Positions 45,147 through 53,723 of a DNA stretch of 64,000 bases are shown here, in pieces. The notes beneath the pieces were generated by a model, which saw only the letters and a program-made list of their open reading frames with translations, had not been told where the DNA came from and made no database searches. How positions within the stretch are numbered: position 1 is the stretch's first letter; each line of letters opens with the position of its first letter. Position numbers and translations under genes: made by a program. Origin of the DNA: Streptomyces sp. ACA25 (GTDB lineage Bacteria; Actinomycetota; Actinomycetes; Streptomycetales; Streptomycetaceae); NCBI RefSeq assembly GCF_028200735.1, contig NZ_JAQKPV010000002.1, forward strand, positions 124,001-188,000. Direction: 5' to 3'.

Positions 45147-45887
45147 TCAGACATTCAGCAGCCGGCTTCCGGCACCGAAGAGGCACGCCAGGGTGACGGC
45201 GTGGAAGACCAGGAGCCAGACCAGCGGCGGCATCCGGGTGAGCCGGGCCAGCTGGTCGGCGTCCGAGTCACCCGCCGCACCGCGCCTCCGCTTGCGCTGG
45301 AGTTCGAACACCGGCCGCACTCCGCCGAACAGGAGGAACCAGACCACCACGTAGGCGAAGGCCGCCTGCACCTCCGGGTCCGTCAGGAAGGAGACCAGCA
45401 GGAAGGCGGCTCCGGTGAGGACCACGGTGAGGATGCCGTACAGGTTGCGGATCATCACCAGCATGGCGAGCAGCAGCGCCGTGGCACCCCAGAGCAGCAG
45501 GGTGACGTAGCCACCGGTGAGCAGCAAGGCCCCACCGAGCCCGAGCAGGGAGGGCGCGACGTATCCGGCGGCAGCGGTGAGGATCATGCCGAATCCGGTC
45601 GGCTTGCCGCGGGAGACGGTGAGGCCGGAGGTGTCGGAGTGCAGCCGGATGCCCTGCAGCGTCCGTCCGGTCAGGAGCGCGACCAGTCCGTGCCCGCCCT
45701 CATGGGCGATCGTGATGCTGTTCCGGGTGATCCGCCAGACCTGCCAGGGCCCGACGAGCAGCAGCGCCACGCCCGCGGTCGCGAGCACCAGCCACAGCTC
45801 GGGGTGCGCCTGGGTCCCGCTGACCGTGTCCCAGAAACCGGCCGGGCTCGCCTCCGCCCGCAGCTCCGGTATGGCCGCAGCATCCAT
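45147..45887 (-). CDS. M50-like zinc metalloprotease (multi-pass membrane protein)
   Basis: 246 residues with about six hydrophobic helices. The zinc-binding HExxH is HEGGH in NSITIAHEGGHGLVALLTG (residue about 62). This is the layout of the small M50B-like site-2-protease-related family common in actinobacteria. ATG 45887 with GGAGAGG some 13 nt upstream. The stop is 40 bp before the aroA start on the same strand, so it might be cotranscribed. Its substrate is unknown. Confidence 0.82.
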   Translation of the reverse strand: MDAAAIPELRAEASPAGFWDTVSGTQAHPELWLVLATAGVALLLVGPWQVWRITRNSITIAHEGGHGLVALLTGRTLQGIRLHSDTSGLTVSRGKPTGFGMILTAAAGYVAPSLLGLGGALLLTGGYVTLLLWGATALLLAMLVMIRNLYGILTVVLTGAAFLLVSFLTDPEVQAAFAYVVVWFLLFGGVRPVFELQRKRRRGAAGDSDADQLARLTRMPPLVWLLVFHAVTLACLFGAGSRLLNV

Positions 45888-46030
45888 GAGTCCGTCACGC
45901 CTCTCCGGAGAAGGATCGATGGCAGCCCTGCGCGCGAGGGGCGGACAGGGGCTGTGATCCTAACGAGGACGGGCCGTGGCGCCGCACAGCAGGTCCGCTC
46001 CCCGGACCCGCACCCATGCCCCCGGAAACG

Positions 46031-46071
46031 CCTCATGGGTCCGACCCGTTTCGCAGGTCGGACCCATGAGG
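46031..46071 (-). terminator. tRNA-His terminator
   Basis: A perfect 16-bp stem (CCTCATGGGTCCGACC and complement) with a 9-nt loop, 6 bp 3' of the minus-strand tRNA. Confidence 0.7.
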
Positions 46072-46077
46072 CCGTGG

Positions 46078-46150
46078 GGTGAGTGACGGGACTTGAACCC
46101 GCGGCCACCTGGACCACAACCAGGTGCTCTACCAGCTGAGCTACACCCAC
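46078..46150 (-). tRNA. tRNA-His (anticodon GTG)
   Basis: A 73-nt minus-strand cloverleaf: acceptor GTGGGTG/CACTCAC, D arm TAGCTCAGCTGGTAGAGCA, anticodon loop TTGTGGT and T arm GGGTTCAAGTCCC. The discriminator is C73, and the base before G1 is also G, as tRNA-His needs a G-1. CCA is not encoded. Confidence 0.95.
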
Positions 46151-46240
46151 CATGACCGGCTGCGGAAGGTTACTGCGCTCTCTGCACCGGCCGGTAATGA
46201 GTGTACAGGCTTCGTGCGGGTGCTCGCGCCAGGGTTTCGT

Positions 46241-46837
46241 CTACCGATGGACGTGCCGGGCCGCGAGGCGTTTGGCGGTGTCGGAATCCGGACCGGGCGG
46301 GGGTACGAAGACGGCCTCGCGGTAGTAGCGCAACTCCGCGATCGACTCCTGGATGTCCGCCAGCGCCCGGTGGCTGCCGCCCTTTTCCGGGCTGTTGTAG
46401 TAGGCCCGGGGATACCAGCGGCGGGCGAGCTCCTTGACCGAGGAGACGTCGACGATCCGGTAGTGCAGGTGGGAAACGAGCTGCGGCATGTCCCGGGCGA
46501 GGAAACCCCGGTCGGTCCCGACGGAGTTGCCGCACAGCGGGGCCCGGCCGGCCTCCGGGGCGAACTCGCGGAGGTAGTCGAGGACCTGCTTCTCGGCGTC
46601 GGCCAGCGAGGTACCGGCCTCCAACTCGTCCAGCAGGCCGGAGGCGGTGTGCATCGCCCGCACCACCTCCGGCATGGACTCCAGCGCACCGTCCGGCGGG
46701 CGGATCACGACGTCCACGCCCTCGCCGAGCACATTGAGCTCCGAGTCGGTGACCAGGGCGGCCACCTCGATGAGCGCGTCGTCGGCCAGCGAGAGTCCGG
46801 TCATCTCGCAGTCGATCCACACCATGCGATCGTTCAT
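46241..46837 (-). CDS. orn: Oligoribonuclease
   Basis: 198 residues; ATG 46837 with AAGGTGA upstream. The DEDDh exonuclease residues are visible: [14 protein letters not shown] (Asp, Glu), [17 protein letters not shown] (Asp) and [12 protein letters not shown] (His, Asp). It degrades 2-5-nt RNAs and pGpG, ending mRNA and cyclic-di-GMP turnover. In Streptomyces orn lies beside adpA and affects morphological development; the same neighbours occur here, with orn 58 bp downstream of adpA on the same strand. Confidence 0.96.
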   Translation of the reverse strand: MNDRMVWIDCEMTGLSLADDALIEVAALVTDSELNVLGEGVDVVIRPPDGALESMPEVVRAMHTASGLLDELEAGTSLADAEKQVLDYLREFAPEAGRAPLCGNSVGTDRGFLARDMPQLVSHLHYRIVDVSSVKELARRWYPRAYYNSPEKGGSHRALADIQESIAELRYYREAVFVPPPGPDSDTAKRLAARHVHR

Positions 46838-46895
46838 GCGATCACCTTACGCTTCGGCCGCACGGCGGTGAGCACTGCCCGGTAGCGGGTACTGC

Positions 46896-48014
46896 TCACT
46901 GGACGGGGCGTCCCCGCTGGCCCGGCACCCGGGACGGCTGGCCGTCGAGGACGGGCCTCCCGCCGCGGGCGGCCGCATCCCCGGATGCCTGCTGCCGGGC
47001 CCGGTAGGCAGCCCGGTAGGCAGCCGGGGAGGCGCCCAGCTGCCGCCGGAAGTGCCCGCGCAGCGCGACCGGCGAGCGGAAGCCGCAGCGCCCGGCCACC
47101 TCGTCGACGGAGTAGTCCGAGACCTCCAGCAGCCGCTGGGCCTGCAGCACGCGCTGCGTGATCAGCCACTGCAGCGGCGCACTGCCGGTCAGCGACCGGA
47201 ACCGCCGGTCGAAGGTGCGGCGGCTCATGTAGGCGCGCGCGGCCAGCGTCTCGACATCGAACTGTTCGTGCAGGTGTTCCAGGGCCCAGGCGACGACCTC
47301 GGCGAGCGGGTCGGCCCCGATGTCCTCAGGTAAAGACCTGTCCAGATGCCGGTGGTGTCCGGACTCGGCGTTGTTGCCGCGGCGGGGCGGCAGGACCAGC
47401 CGGCGGGCCAGCGCGTTGGCCGCTTCGGCACCGTGATCGGTGCGCACGATGTGCAGGCACAGGTCGATACCGGCGGCCGTGCCGGCCGAGGTGAGGATGT
47501 CACCGTCGTCGACGAACAACTCGCGGGGATCCACGTGCACCGAGGGATACCGCTTAGCGAGAGTCGGGGCGTACATCCAGTGGGTGGTGGCCGGGCGGCC
47601 GTCCAGAAGCCCGGCCGCACCGAGTGCGAAGGCACCGGTGCACAGCCCCACCACCCTGGCGCCCTCGTTGTGCGCACGCCGCAGCGCACTCAACGCAGCG
47701 CTGGGCGGCGGCCCCGTGATGGACCGCCAGGCCGGGACTATGACCGTGCCGGCGCGTGCCAGGGCACCCAGTCCGTAGGGCGCCCGCAACTCGAGGCCGC
47801 CGGTGGTGCGCAGCGGCCCGTCCTCCCCCGCACAGGCCAGCAGCCGGTAGCGGGGCACTCCGGCGTCCTGTCGGTCGACACCGAACACGGAGAGCGGGAT
47901 GGAACTCTCGAACATGGGGCTGCCGCTGAACAGCAGCACCGCGACGATCTCGCGGCGGCGCCGGGCAGCGAGCTTGACGGCTGGTTCGGGGCCGTGCGTT
48001 GGGTCCTGGCTCAT
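46896..48014 (-). CDS. adpA: AdpA, AraC/XylS-type global developmental regulator
   Basis: 372 residues from ATG 48014, with AGGAG adjacent; the frame extends upstream without homology. The N-terminal DJ-1/PfpI-like domain has VVGLCTGAFALGAAGLLDGRPATTHW. The C-terminal AraC domain has two HTH motifs (TLAARAYMSRRTFDRRF and SVDEVAGRCGFRSPVALRGHFRRQLG). Leu228 in DRSLPED is encoded by TTA (complement of 47331-47333), the rare codon read by the bldA tRNA. It lies between the two domains, as in known adpA genes. AdpA activates many genes for aerial growth and secondary metabolism. At 372 residues it is somewhat shorter than the 398-405 I recall for model species. Confidence 0.97.
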   Translation of the reverse strand: MSQDPTHGPEPAVKLAARRRREIVAVLLFSGSPMFESSIPLSVFGVDRQDAGVPRYRLLACAGEDGPLRTTGGLELRAPYGLGALARAGTVIVPAWRSITGPPPSAALSALRRAHNEGARVVGLCTGAFALGAAGLLDGRPATTHWMYAPTLAKRYPSVHVDPRELFVDDGDILTSAGTAAGIDLCLHIVRTDHGAEAANALARRLVLPPRRGNNAESGHHRHLDRSLPEDIGADPLAEVVAWALEHLHEQFDVETLAARAYMSRRTFDRRFRSLTGSAPLQWLITQRVLQAQRLLEVSDYSVDEVAGRCGFRSPVALRGHFRRQLGASPAAYRAAYRARQQASGDAAARGGRPVLDGQPSRVPGQRGRPVQ

Positions 48015-48919
48015 GCTCCTCAGTTCCCTCGGTCGTCGCATCCTCTCGGTCCTGCACGTTTCCCCCGACGTGATTGCCAAGATCGAATCTACTGCGTCGG
48101 ACGAGGTCGGCGGGACAAGTTCACCACTCGGCGCTATATCGACATGACAACGTGGCGCGAAGCATTCGATCAGGAAGCGTTCCACGTAACTGCGGTCGGG
48201 GGAAGTACGCCTCCCCGTCCGGGTCGTTCCCCGCGTTGACCGAGCGCCGCCTCTCCCCGTGCGCACTGGTGTACAAGAGGTGATCGCAGAACGATTCGTC
48301 ACCCCGTATGGTGCGAGGCGAAGTTGGCTGAAAATAAAAGCTGTCAGCGGCCCACGGCCGGCATCCGAAGTACCGGAACACCCTTCCACCCGCCCTCCCG
48401 GGCCTTCGCCGGAGGGCAGATGCGCAGCTCAGACGGGCCGTCCGCAGCGGACCGCACCCCTGCCCCCGGTCTCCGCCCGGACCGCGGCGGATCGGCCCCG
48501 CACCGGCTCCGGGAGGACGCCTGGCCGACCCTTGCCGTGACTCCGGGAAGGGCTGCCCGGGCCGGGCCCCCCAGCACCGCGCAGCCAGGACACCCCTTGC
48601 GAAATGCTCCCCCCACGACTCCCTGCGCCCCCTCTGCGACCCCCTGCACCGTCCGCCACTCCGGCACCTTTTTACTCCCTGCGCGCGCTCGCGTGTCCTC
48701 CGTCACGTGAAACGCGGAGCATCATTGCGTCGGCCCGACCGCTGCGCGATGCTGCCCGGCAGGGCCACAGAGGTTGTCGGCACTCACTCTGGGCAGGACA
48801 TGACCCACGACGTATTCTGGAGGTGGAACCTGTGGAAGAGGCGGTCTCTCTCCGCTCGTCCCGCTTCGCGCTCCCCACGTCCGCACGAGGTTTCCTCGCT
48901 GACACCCGCCGAGACACCC
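48015..48919. promoter_or_regulatory. Long upstream region of adpA
   Basis: About 900 bp lie between adpA and the universal stress gene, with no supportable ORF. adpA genes are known for long, heavily regulated leaders. TGGCGCGAAG (48153-48162) matches 9 of 10 positions of the AdpA site TGGCSNGWWY, which would allow self-control. An AT-rich patch (GCTGAAAATAAAAGC, about 48327-48341) stands out. Confidence 0.5.
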
Positions 48920-49441
48920 ATGGCTGGATACGAGCTTCCCGAGCCGTCCGACCGCAAGCGAGTCGTTGATTCCACGACTCCAGCCGAGTCGGCGGCTGAC
49001 TCCTGCACTTCACAGGATCCCGCGTTCCAGCACGGTGTGGTGGTCGGCTTCGACGGCTCCACCGCGAGTGAGCGGGCCCTGGCCTACGCCGTGGGCATGG
49101 CCTTCCGGGCAGGTTCAGGGCTGATCATCGTGCACGTGGCCAACCGGCTGCCGACGACGGTGTGGGCCGGCTGCGAACCGCCCGCGCTGGTGGACGTCCC
49201 GGACCACCGCACCGAGGTTCTGGGGATGGAACTGGCCTGCGCCGACCACCTGGCCGAAGTCCCTTGGGTGCTGCTGGAACGCGGCGGTGACATCTGCCAC
49301 GAACTGGAGGAGGTCGGCCGCGAGTACGCGGCGGACGCCATCGTGGTCGGGTCCACCCACGGCTTCCTCGGCCGGGTCTTCGGGTCCGTCTCCGGGCGGC
49401 TCGCCCGGCGCGCCAGCCGCCCCGTGATCGTCATCCCCTGA
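48920..49441 (+). CDS. Universal stress protein (UspA family)
   Basis: 173 residues if started at ATG 48920; the frame is open to 48707, so the start is not certain. The Usp core is HGVVVGFDGSTASERALAYAVGMA, a middle helix region, and AIVVGSTHGFLGRVFGSVSGRL ... RPVIVIP. In ATP-binding Usp proteins the loop between THG and GS(V) is usually 9 residues; here it is 6 (FLGRVF), so ATP binding is doubtful. Single domain, cytoplasmic. It faces away from adpA and ends at a hairpin. Confidence 0.82.
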   Translation: MAGYELPEPSDRKRVVDSTTPAESAADSCTSQDPAFQHGVVVGFDGSTASERALAYAVGMAFRAGSGLIIVHVANRLPTTVWAGCEPPALVDVPDHRTEVLGMELACADHLAEVPWVLLERGGDICHELEEVGREYAADAIVVGSTHGFLGRVFGSVSGRLARRASRPVIVIP

Positions 49442-49448
49442 CCACGCG

Positions 49449-49475
49449 TCAGGCGGGGAGACCCCCGCCGCCTGA
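49449..49475 (+). terminator. Terminator of the universal stress gene
   Basis: TCAGGCGG / CCGCCTGA pair (8 bp), with an alternative inner stem GGCGGGG/CCCCGCC, just after the stop at 49441. Confidence 0.5.
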
Positions 49476-49647
49476 GCGACGATCCGTGGGTCCGTCCTCG
49501 GACGCAGCATCAAATTTTCCCGCCCACCAGGTGGATTGTGCGCTTGTGATGGGCATAACGGGTGCATCACCACTTGGCCGCTGACGGGAGGTGACGGACC
49601 CCGGCGGCGGCCTTCCGCCGGCGTAATGGGCGACGCCGGCGCCAGTT

Positions 49648-49696
49648 GGCGGCCCCCGTGGAGGGTGCCCGGTGGCACATTCTCCACGGGGCCGCC
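49648..49696 (-). terminator. glmS terminator
   Basis: GGCGGCCCCCGTGGAG pairs with CTCCACGGGGCCGCC (one bulged C), 12 bp after the glmS stop. Confidence 0.6.
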
Positions 49697-49708
49697 ACCT
49701 GCTCGTTC

Positions 49709-51529
49709 CTACTCCACGGTCACGGACTTCGCGAGGTTTCGCGGCTTGTCGATGTCCCGGCCCAGGCTGAGCGCCGTGTGGTAAGCGAGCAACTGCAGCG
49801 GGATACCCATCAGGACCGGGTCGAGCTCGGGCTCGTTCTGCGGGACGATGATCGTGTCGTCGGCCTTGGCCTGCTCCTGGTGGGCAACAGCGAGGATCCG
49901 GCCGCTGCGCGCCTTGATCTCCTCCAGCGTGGCCCGGTTCTTCTCCAGCAGATCGTCGTTCGGGACGATCGCCACCGTCGGGACCGCGGGCTCGATGAGG
50001 GCGAGCGGGCCGTGCTTCAGCTCGGAGGCGGGGTAGGCCTCGGCGTGGATGTAGGAGACCTCCTTCAGCTTCAGCGAGGCCTCCTTGGCCACCGGGAAGC
50101 CGCGCACCCGGCCGACGAACATCATGCTCTTGGCGTCCGCGAAGTCGGCGGCGAGCTTCGCGATCCGGTCCTCATCGGCCATGATCCGGGAAATCTGGTC
50201 GGGCAGCTTCCGCAGCCCCGCAATGATCCGCTTGCCGTCGGCGACCGACAGATCCCGGATGCGGCCGAGGTGCAGGGCCAGGAGCGCGAAGGCGACAGCG
50301 GTGTTGGTGAAGCACTTGGTCGACACCACGCAGACCTCCGGACCGGCGTGCACGTAGACGCCCCCGTCCGTCTCCCGGGCGATGGCCGAGCCGACCACAT
50401 TCACCACTCCGAGCACCCTGGCACCCTTGCGCTTCAGCTCCTGCACCGCGGCCAGGGTGTCGTACGTCTCCCCCGACTGGCTGACCGCGATGTAGAGCGT
50501 GTCGGGGTCGACCACCGCATTGCGGTAGCGGAACTCGCTGGCCGGCTCCGCGTCGGCGGGGATACGGGCCAGCTCCTCGATCATCTGGGCGCCGATCTGG
50601 CCGGCGTGGTAGGCGGAGCCGCAGCCGAGAATCTTCACCCGGCGCATGGTGCGTGCCTCCCGGGCGTCCAGGTTGAGGCCACCGAGCCGGACCGTGGCGA
50701 ACCGGTCGTCGATCCGGCCCCGCAGGACCCGGTCCACGGCCTCCGCCTGCTCGGCGATCTCCTTGTGCATGTAGGTGTCGTGGCCGCCCATGTCGTAGCT
50801 CTCCGCTTCCCACTCCACCGTGGTGGGCGATGCGGAGGTGCGGCTGCCGTCCGTGGTGTAGGTGCGGTAGTCGTCGGCCTTGATGGTGGCCATCTCACCG
50901 TCGTCCAGCGTGATGACCTGACGGGTGTGGCTGATCAGGGCGGCCACGTCGGAGGCGACCAGCATTTCCTTCTCACCGATGCCCAGCACCACGGGCGAAC
51001 CGTTACGGGCCGCCACGATGCGGTCGGGGAAGTCGGCGTGCAGTACGGCGATGCCGTAGGTGCCCTCGATGTGGCGCAGCGCCTCGCGGACCTTGTCCTC
51101 CAGAGTGTCCGCCTGCGACCGGCCGACCAGGTGGGCGACCACCTCGGTGTCGGTTTCGGAGGTGAACTCGACCCCGTCGGCTACGAGTTTGGCGCGCAGC
51201 TCGGTGAAGTTGTCGATGATGCCGTTGTGGACGACCGCGACCTTGCCCTCGCTGTCCTGGTGCGGGTGGGAGTTCACATCATTGGGGGCACCGTGGGTGG
51301 CCCAGCGGGTGTGCGCGATGCCGCAGGTGCCGGCGAAGCGGGCGGGCACCTTCTCCTCCAGCTCACGGACCCGGCCCTTGTTCTTGACCGTTTTCAGGCC
51401 GCCGCCCTTGCCACTGCTGTGGATGGCGATCCCCGCCGAGTCGTAGCCCCGGTACTCCAACCGCTGCAGCCCTTCCAGGAGGAGAGGGGCGACGTCGCGC
51501 CTGCCGATGTATCCGACGATTCCGCACAT
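49709..51529 (-). CDS. glmS: Glutamine-fructose-6-phosphate aminotransferase
   Basis: 606 residues. The start at ATG 51529 gives the obligatory N-terminal Met-Cys (CGIVGYIGRRD) whose Cys is the glutaminase nucleophile, and AGGAGGAA lies 6 nt upstream. The glutaminase domain holds HTRWATHGAPNDVNSHPH; two SIS isomerase domains follow (CGSAYHAGQIGAQMIEE; VSQSGETYDT; KEVSYIHAEAYPASELKHGP). It makes glucosamine-6-phosphate for peptidoglycan. No glmS-ribozyme-like leader is seen in the 150 bp upstream. Confidence 0.96.
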   Translation of the reverse strand: MCGIVGYIGRRDVAPLLLEGLQRLEYRGYDSAGIAIHSSGKGGGLKTVKNKGRVRELEEKVPARFAGTCGIAHTRWATHGAPNDVNSHPHQDSEGKVAVVHNGIIDNFTELRAKLVADGVEFTSETDTEVVAHLVGRSQADTLEDKVREALRHIEGTYGIAVLHADFPDRIVAARNGSPVVLGIGEKEMLVASDVAALISHTRQVITLDDGEMATIKADDYRTYTTDGSRTSASPTTVEWEAESYDMGGHDTYMHKEIAEQAEAVDRVLRGRIDDRFATVRLGGLNLDAREARTMRRVKILGCGSAYHAGQIGAQMIEELARIPADAEPASEFRYRNAVVDPDTLYIAVSQSGETYDTLAAVQELKRKGARVLGVVNVVGSAIARETDGGVYVHAGPEVCVVSTKCFTNTAVAFALLALHLGRIRDLSVADGKRIIAGLRKLPDQISRIMADEDRIAKLAADFADAKSMMFVGRVRGFPVAKEASLKLKEVSYIHAEAYPASELKHGPLALIEPAVPTVAIVPNDDLLEKNRATLEEIKARSGRILAVAHQEQAKADDTIIVPQNEPELDPVLMGIPLQLLAYHTALSLGRDIDKPRNLAKSVTVE

Positions 51530-51632
51530 GGTGGTTCCTCCTGGTGCTTGCTTCTGCTCTTCGGTTCCCGAGAGGCTCGCCCGGCCGCTGACCGCCCGCG
51601 TGCGGTGGCCGGCGCTGTGCCCTGGAGCTGCC

Positions 51633-51673
51633 CGCAGAGCGGAGCGGCGCCCGTCGCACCGGGGCGCTCTGCG
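51633..51673 (-). terminator. Hairpin downstream of the small conserved gene
   Basis: CGCAGAGCG (51633-51641) pairs with CGCTCTGCG (51665-51673), and GCGCCC/GGGCGC can pair inside. It lies 5 bp from the stop of the minus-strand gene. Confidence 0.5.
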
Positions 51674-51678
51674 GCGCC

Positions 51679-51975
51679 TCAGCCGTATACGATCCTGCGC
51701 AGCTGCCGCTGGGACAGCTCCGGCGGGGCCACCGCCCGGTGCGGCAGCTCCTCCGCGATCCGCAGAAAGATGCCGGTGTTGGTCAGCCCTCCGGACTGCA
51801 GCTCGCGGTGTCTCCTGCGGACGAATTCCTCGGTCGTCTCGTCGAAGTACGCCAGCACGTCGAGTACCACCCGAGCAGCCTCCCCGCGTCCCAGCGAGGT
51901 GCTGCGCACCAGATGGTCCACGAGGTCCTCGTGGGGCGTACGACGTTCGAACACCCCTAGATACTGCGGGTGCAA
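51679..51975 (-). CDS. Small conserved actinobacterial protein, unknown function
   Basis: 98 residues if started at TTG 51975 (AAAAGGG upstream); GTG 51954 is an alternative. A longer frame to 52056 runs through the upstream palindrome and is unlikely. The predicted helical protein (TPHEDLVDHLVRSTSLGRGEAARVVLDVLAYFDETTEEFVRRRH) ends in QLRRIVYG. I recall similar small uncharacterised Streptomyces proteins. Its place between glmS and a lipase gives no functional hint. Confidence 0.65.
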   Translation of the reverse strand: MHPQYLGVFERRTPHEDLVDHLVRSTSLGRGEAARVVLDVLAYFDETTEEFVRRRHRELQSGGLTNTGIFLRIAEELPHRAVAPPELSQRQLRRIVYG

Positions 51976-51994
51976 GACCCTTTTCGCAACAATC

Positions 51995-52012
51995 CTGCCC
52001 GATATCGGGCAG
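51995..52012. promoter_or_regulatory. Perfect 18-bp palindrome, candidate operator
   Basis: CTGCCCGATATCGGGCAG reads the same on both strands. It sits 20 bp upstream of the likely start of the small minus-strand gene, where a repressor would act. The regulator is unknown. Confidence 0.5.
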
Positions 52013-52114
52013 CAACGTGTCGGACATCCGGCGTCTCCACCCCACCTGCCCGGCACTCCACGTCACGGTGACCCGCCCGCGCAGTGGCGCTGCGGGCCGC
52101 CGTGACGTGTCGGG

Positions 52115-53536
52115 TCAGGGCTGGAAGGGCATCGTCCAGCAGTTGGAGGTGGCCGCCTTGCCCGCGAGGCGGTCGGTGAGCCAGGAGATCGCCGCACCCT
52201 GGTCGGCGAGGAGCGGCACGAGGTGGTTGGTCAGGAGCTTGTCCCCGAGATTCGGCAGCAGGACGGGGGCGTAGGTGATATTGCCGCCCTTGCGGCACCA
52301 GTCCACGGCCAGCTGACGCGACTGGCGGTGGGGAACGATGTCGTCCTGAACACCGGTGGCCAGGCGCACCGGGCCGGCCGGCTCGAGCGTGCCGATACGC
52401 TGCTTGTCCAGAGCAGCCTGTGCGCGGGGGTCGGCCGCGATGATCTCGCCAATGGACTGGCCACCGGTGGTCCACCGGGAGCTCTTCGTGAAGCCGTAGC
52501 CGAAGAGCGCCTCACCGACGCACATGGTCGAGGTGTCCTCCAGCGCGGCCCTGCCGGTGGCGTTGAGGTGGGCCTCGACAACCGCCCGCAGGTCGGGGTC
52601 GGCCTGGGCGAAACCGTTGATGGACCAGCCCAGCGCGCCGGCCAGGGCGCTGCCGTCGATGCCCTTCATGACCGCGGTCAGGTCGGCGGGCGGCGCACCG
52701 GCATAGGTGCCGGCCAGCTCGATCTCGGGTGCGTAGGAGGGCTGGAGTTCGGCGGCTGCCGCTCCGGCACCACCGCCCTGGCTGTAGCCGTACAGACCGA
52801 TGCGCGAGTCGCCGGTGACCGATGCCCCGGGCACGGAACGTGCCGCGCGGACCGCGTCCAGCAGGGCGTGCCCCTGGTCGAGGCGGTTGACGTAGGTGTG
52901 GAGCCGGTCCGTGGTGCCGAGACCGACGTAGTCCGTGACGACGACCGCCGCCCCGGTGGACAGCAGCCGGTACATCGCGAGGAGTTCGTAGCCGACCGAG
53001 ACGGTCTCCCCCGTGAGGGTCAGCGGATACTGCAGCGTCATCGACGGTGCGCACTGGTCACCCTGACCCATGGTGCCCGAGGCCAGCGCCACCAAGGGGC
53101 GGGGTCCTCCGCCCTGCCAGGCCGCCGAAGGTTCGAGGTAGGCGCCGGTCACCGCGACAGGCAGGCCGTTGGAGTCGGTGGACTTGTACATCAGCCGGGT
53201 TGCCGTACCCGGCATCACCCGGCCGTCCAGGCCCGGAAGGCTCAGGCCGAGGGGCAGCGGTTCGGTGCGGATGACCGCGCCGTTGGCGGCGGGCAGCTCG
53301 GCAGGCGGATGGTAGAAGGCGGGGATGGTCACGCCCCGGGACTCCCCGGGTTCCGGGGGAGCGGCGGCGGAGGCCGGCGTGACCGACAGCCCCACGCAGA
53401 CTGCCGTGGCCACCGCGGTGAACAGCCGTCGCAGGCGCTGCCGCCTCCACCCTCGGCCGGGAACAGCGGACCGGCCCGGAACAGGCCCGGCCCCGGGCGG
53501 GACGAAGGAACGTGAACGGGCGATCTGGTGACCCAC
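52115..53536 (-). CDS. Secreted lipase/esterase (alpha/beta hydrolase, LIP family)
   Basis: 473 residues from GTG 53536, with GAGGAG 7 nt upstream. It has a long signal peptide: a basic N-terminus (RRQRLRRL), hydrophobic core LFTAVATAVCVGLSV and cleavage near ASA-A (about residue 57). The nucleophile elbow is GYSQGG (residue about 248). The fold follows secretory lipases: VVVTDYVGLGT, GLYGYSQGGGAGAAAAELQPSYAPEI, Asp in GVQDDIVPH and His in TNHLVP. It likely hydrolyses extracellular esters. Two inverted repeats upstream suggest a repressor. Confidence 0.88.
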   Translation of the reverse strand: MGHQIARSRSFVPPGAGPVPGRSAVPGRGWRRQRLRRLFTAVATAVCVGLSVTPASAAAPPEPGESRGVTIPAFYHPPAELPAANGAVIRTEPLPLGLSLPGLDGRVMPGTATRLMYKSTDSNGLPVAVTGAYLEPSAAWQGGGPRPLVALASGTMGQGDQCAPSMTLQYPLTLTGETVSVGYELLAMYRLLSTGAAVVVTDYVGLGTTDRLHTYVNRLDQGHALLDAVRAARSVPGASVTGDSRIGLYGYSQGGGAGAAAAELQPSYAPEIELAGTYAGAPPADLTAVMKGIDGSALAGALGWSINGFAQADPDLRAVVEAHLNATGRAALEDTSTMCVGEALFGYGFTKSSRWTTGGQSIGEIIAADPRAQAALDKQRIGTLEPAGPVRLATGVQDDIVPHRQSRQLAVDWCRKGGNITYAPVLLPNLGDKLLTNHLVPLLADQGAAISWLTDRLAGKAATSNCWTMPFQP

Positions 53537-53593
53537 GGCTCACTCCTCATTCTGCTCCGTAGCAGGTGAGCGCAAGCTAGCAGCGTCACAGCA

Positions 53594-53631
53594 GGTTATA
53601 TAACCCGTCAGTAAGTTACGTGATGGTAACT
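53594..53631 (-). promoter_or_regulatory. Double inverted repeat upstream of the lipase
   Basis: GGTTATATAACC (53594-53605) is a perfect 12-bp palindrome, and AGTTAC-N6-GTAACT (53614-53631) is a second. Both lie 60-95 bp upstream of the lipase start in an AT-rich promoter area. Confidence 0.55.
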
Positions 53632-53673
53632 CTCTTCCTCGTGACGGGTTTCCGGACCCGGTCCGCGCCTCCG

Positions 53674-53711
53674 CCCCCCGGGGACGGCAGTCGGCCGCCG
53701 TCCCCGGGGGG
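53674..53711 (-). terminator. Terminator of the branched-chain catabolic operon
   Basis: A perfect 15-bp stem (CCCCCCGGGGACGGC / GCCGTCCCCGGGGGG), 8-nt loop, 12 bp after the acyl-CoA dehydrogenase stop. Confidence 0.7.
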
Positions 53712-53723
53712 GGTCAGTTCGAG

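Noticed and set aside
51530..51678. glmS ribozyme upstream of glmS
   Set aside because: The short GC-rich leader shows no recognisable ribozyme core, and the element is mainly known from Firmicutes.
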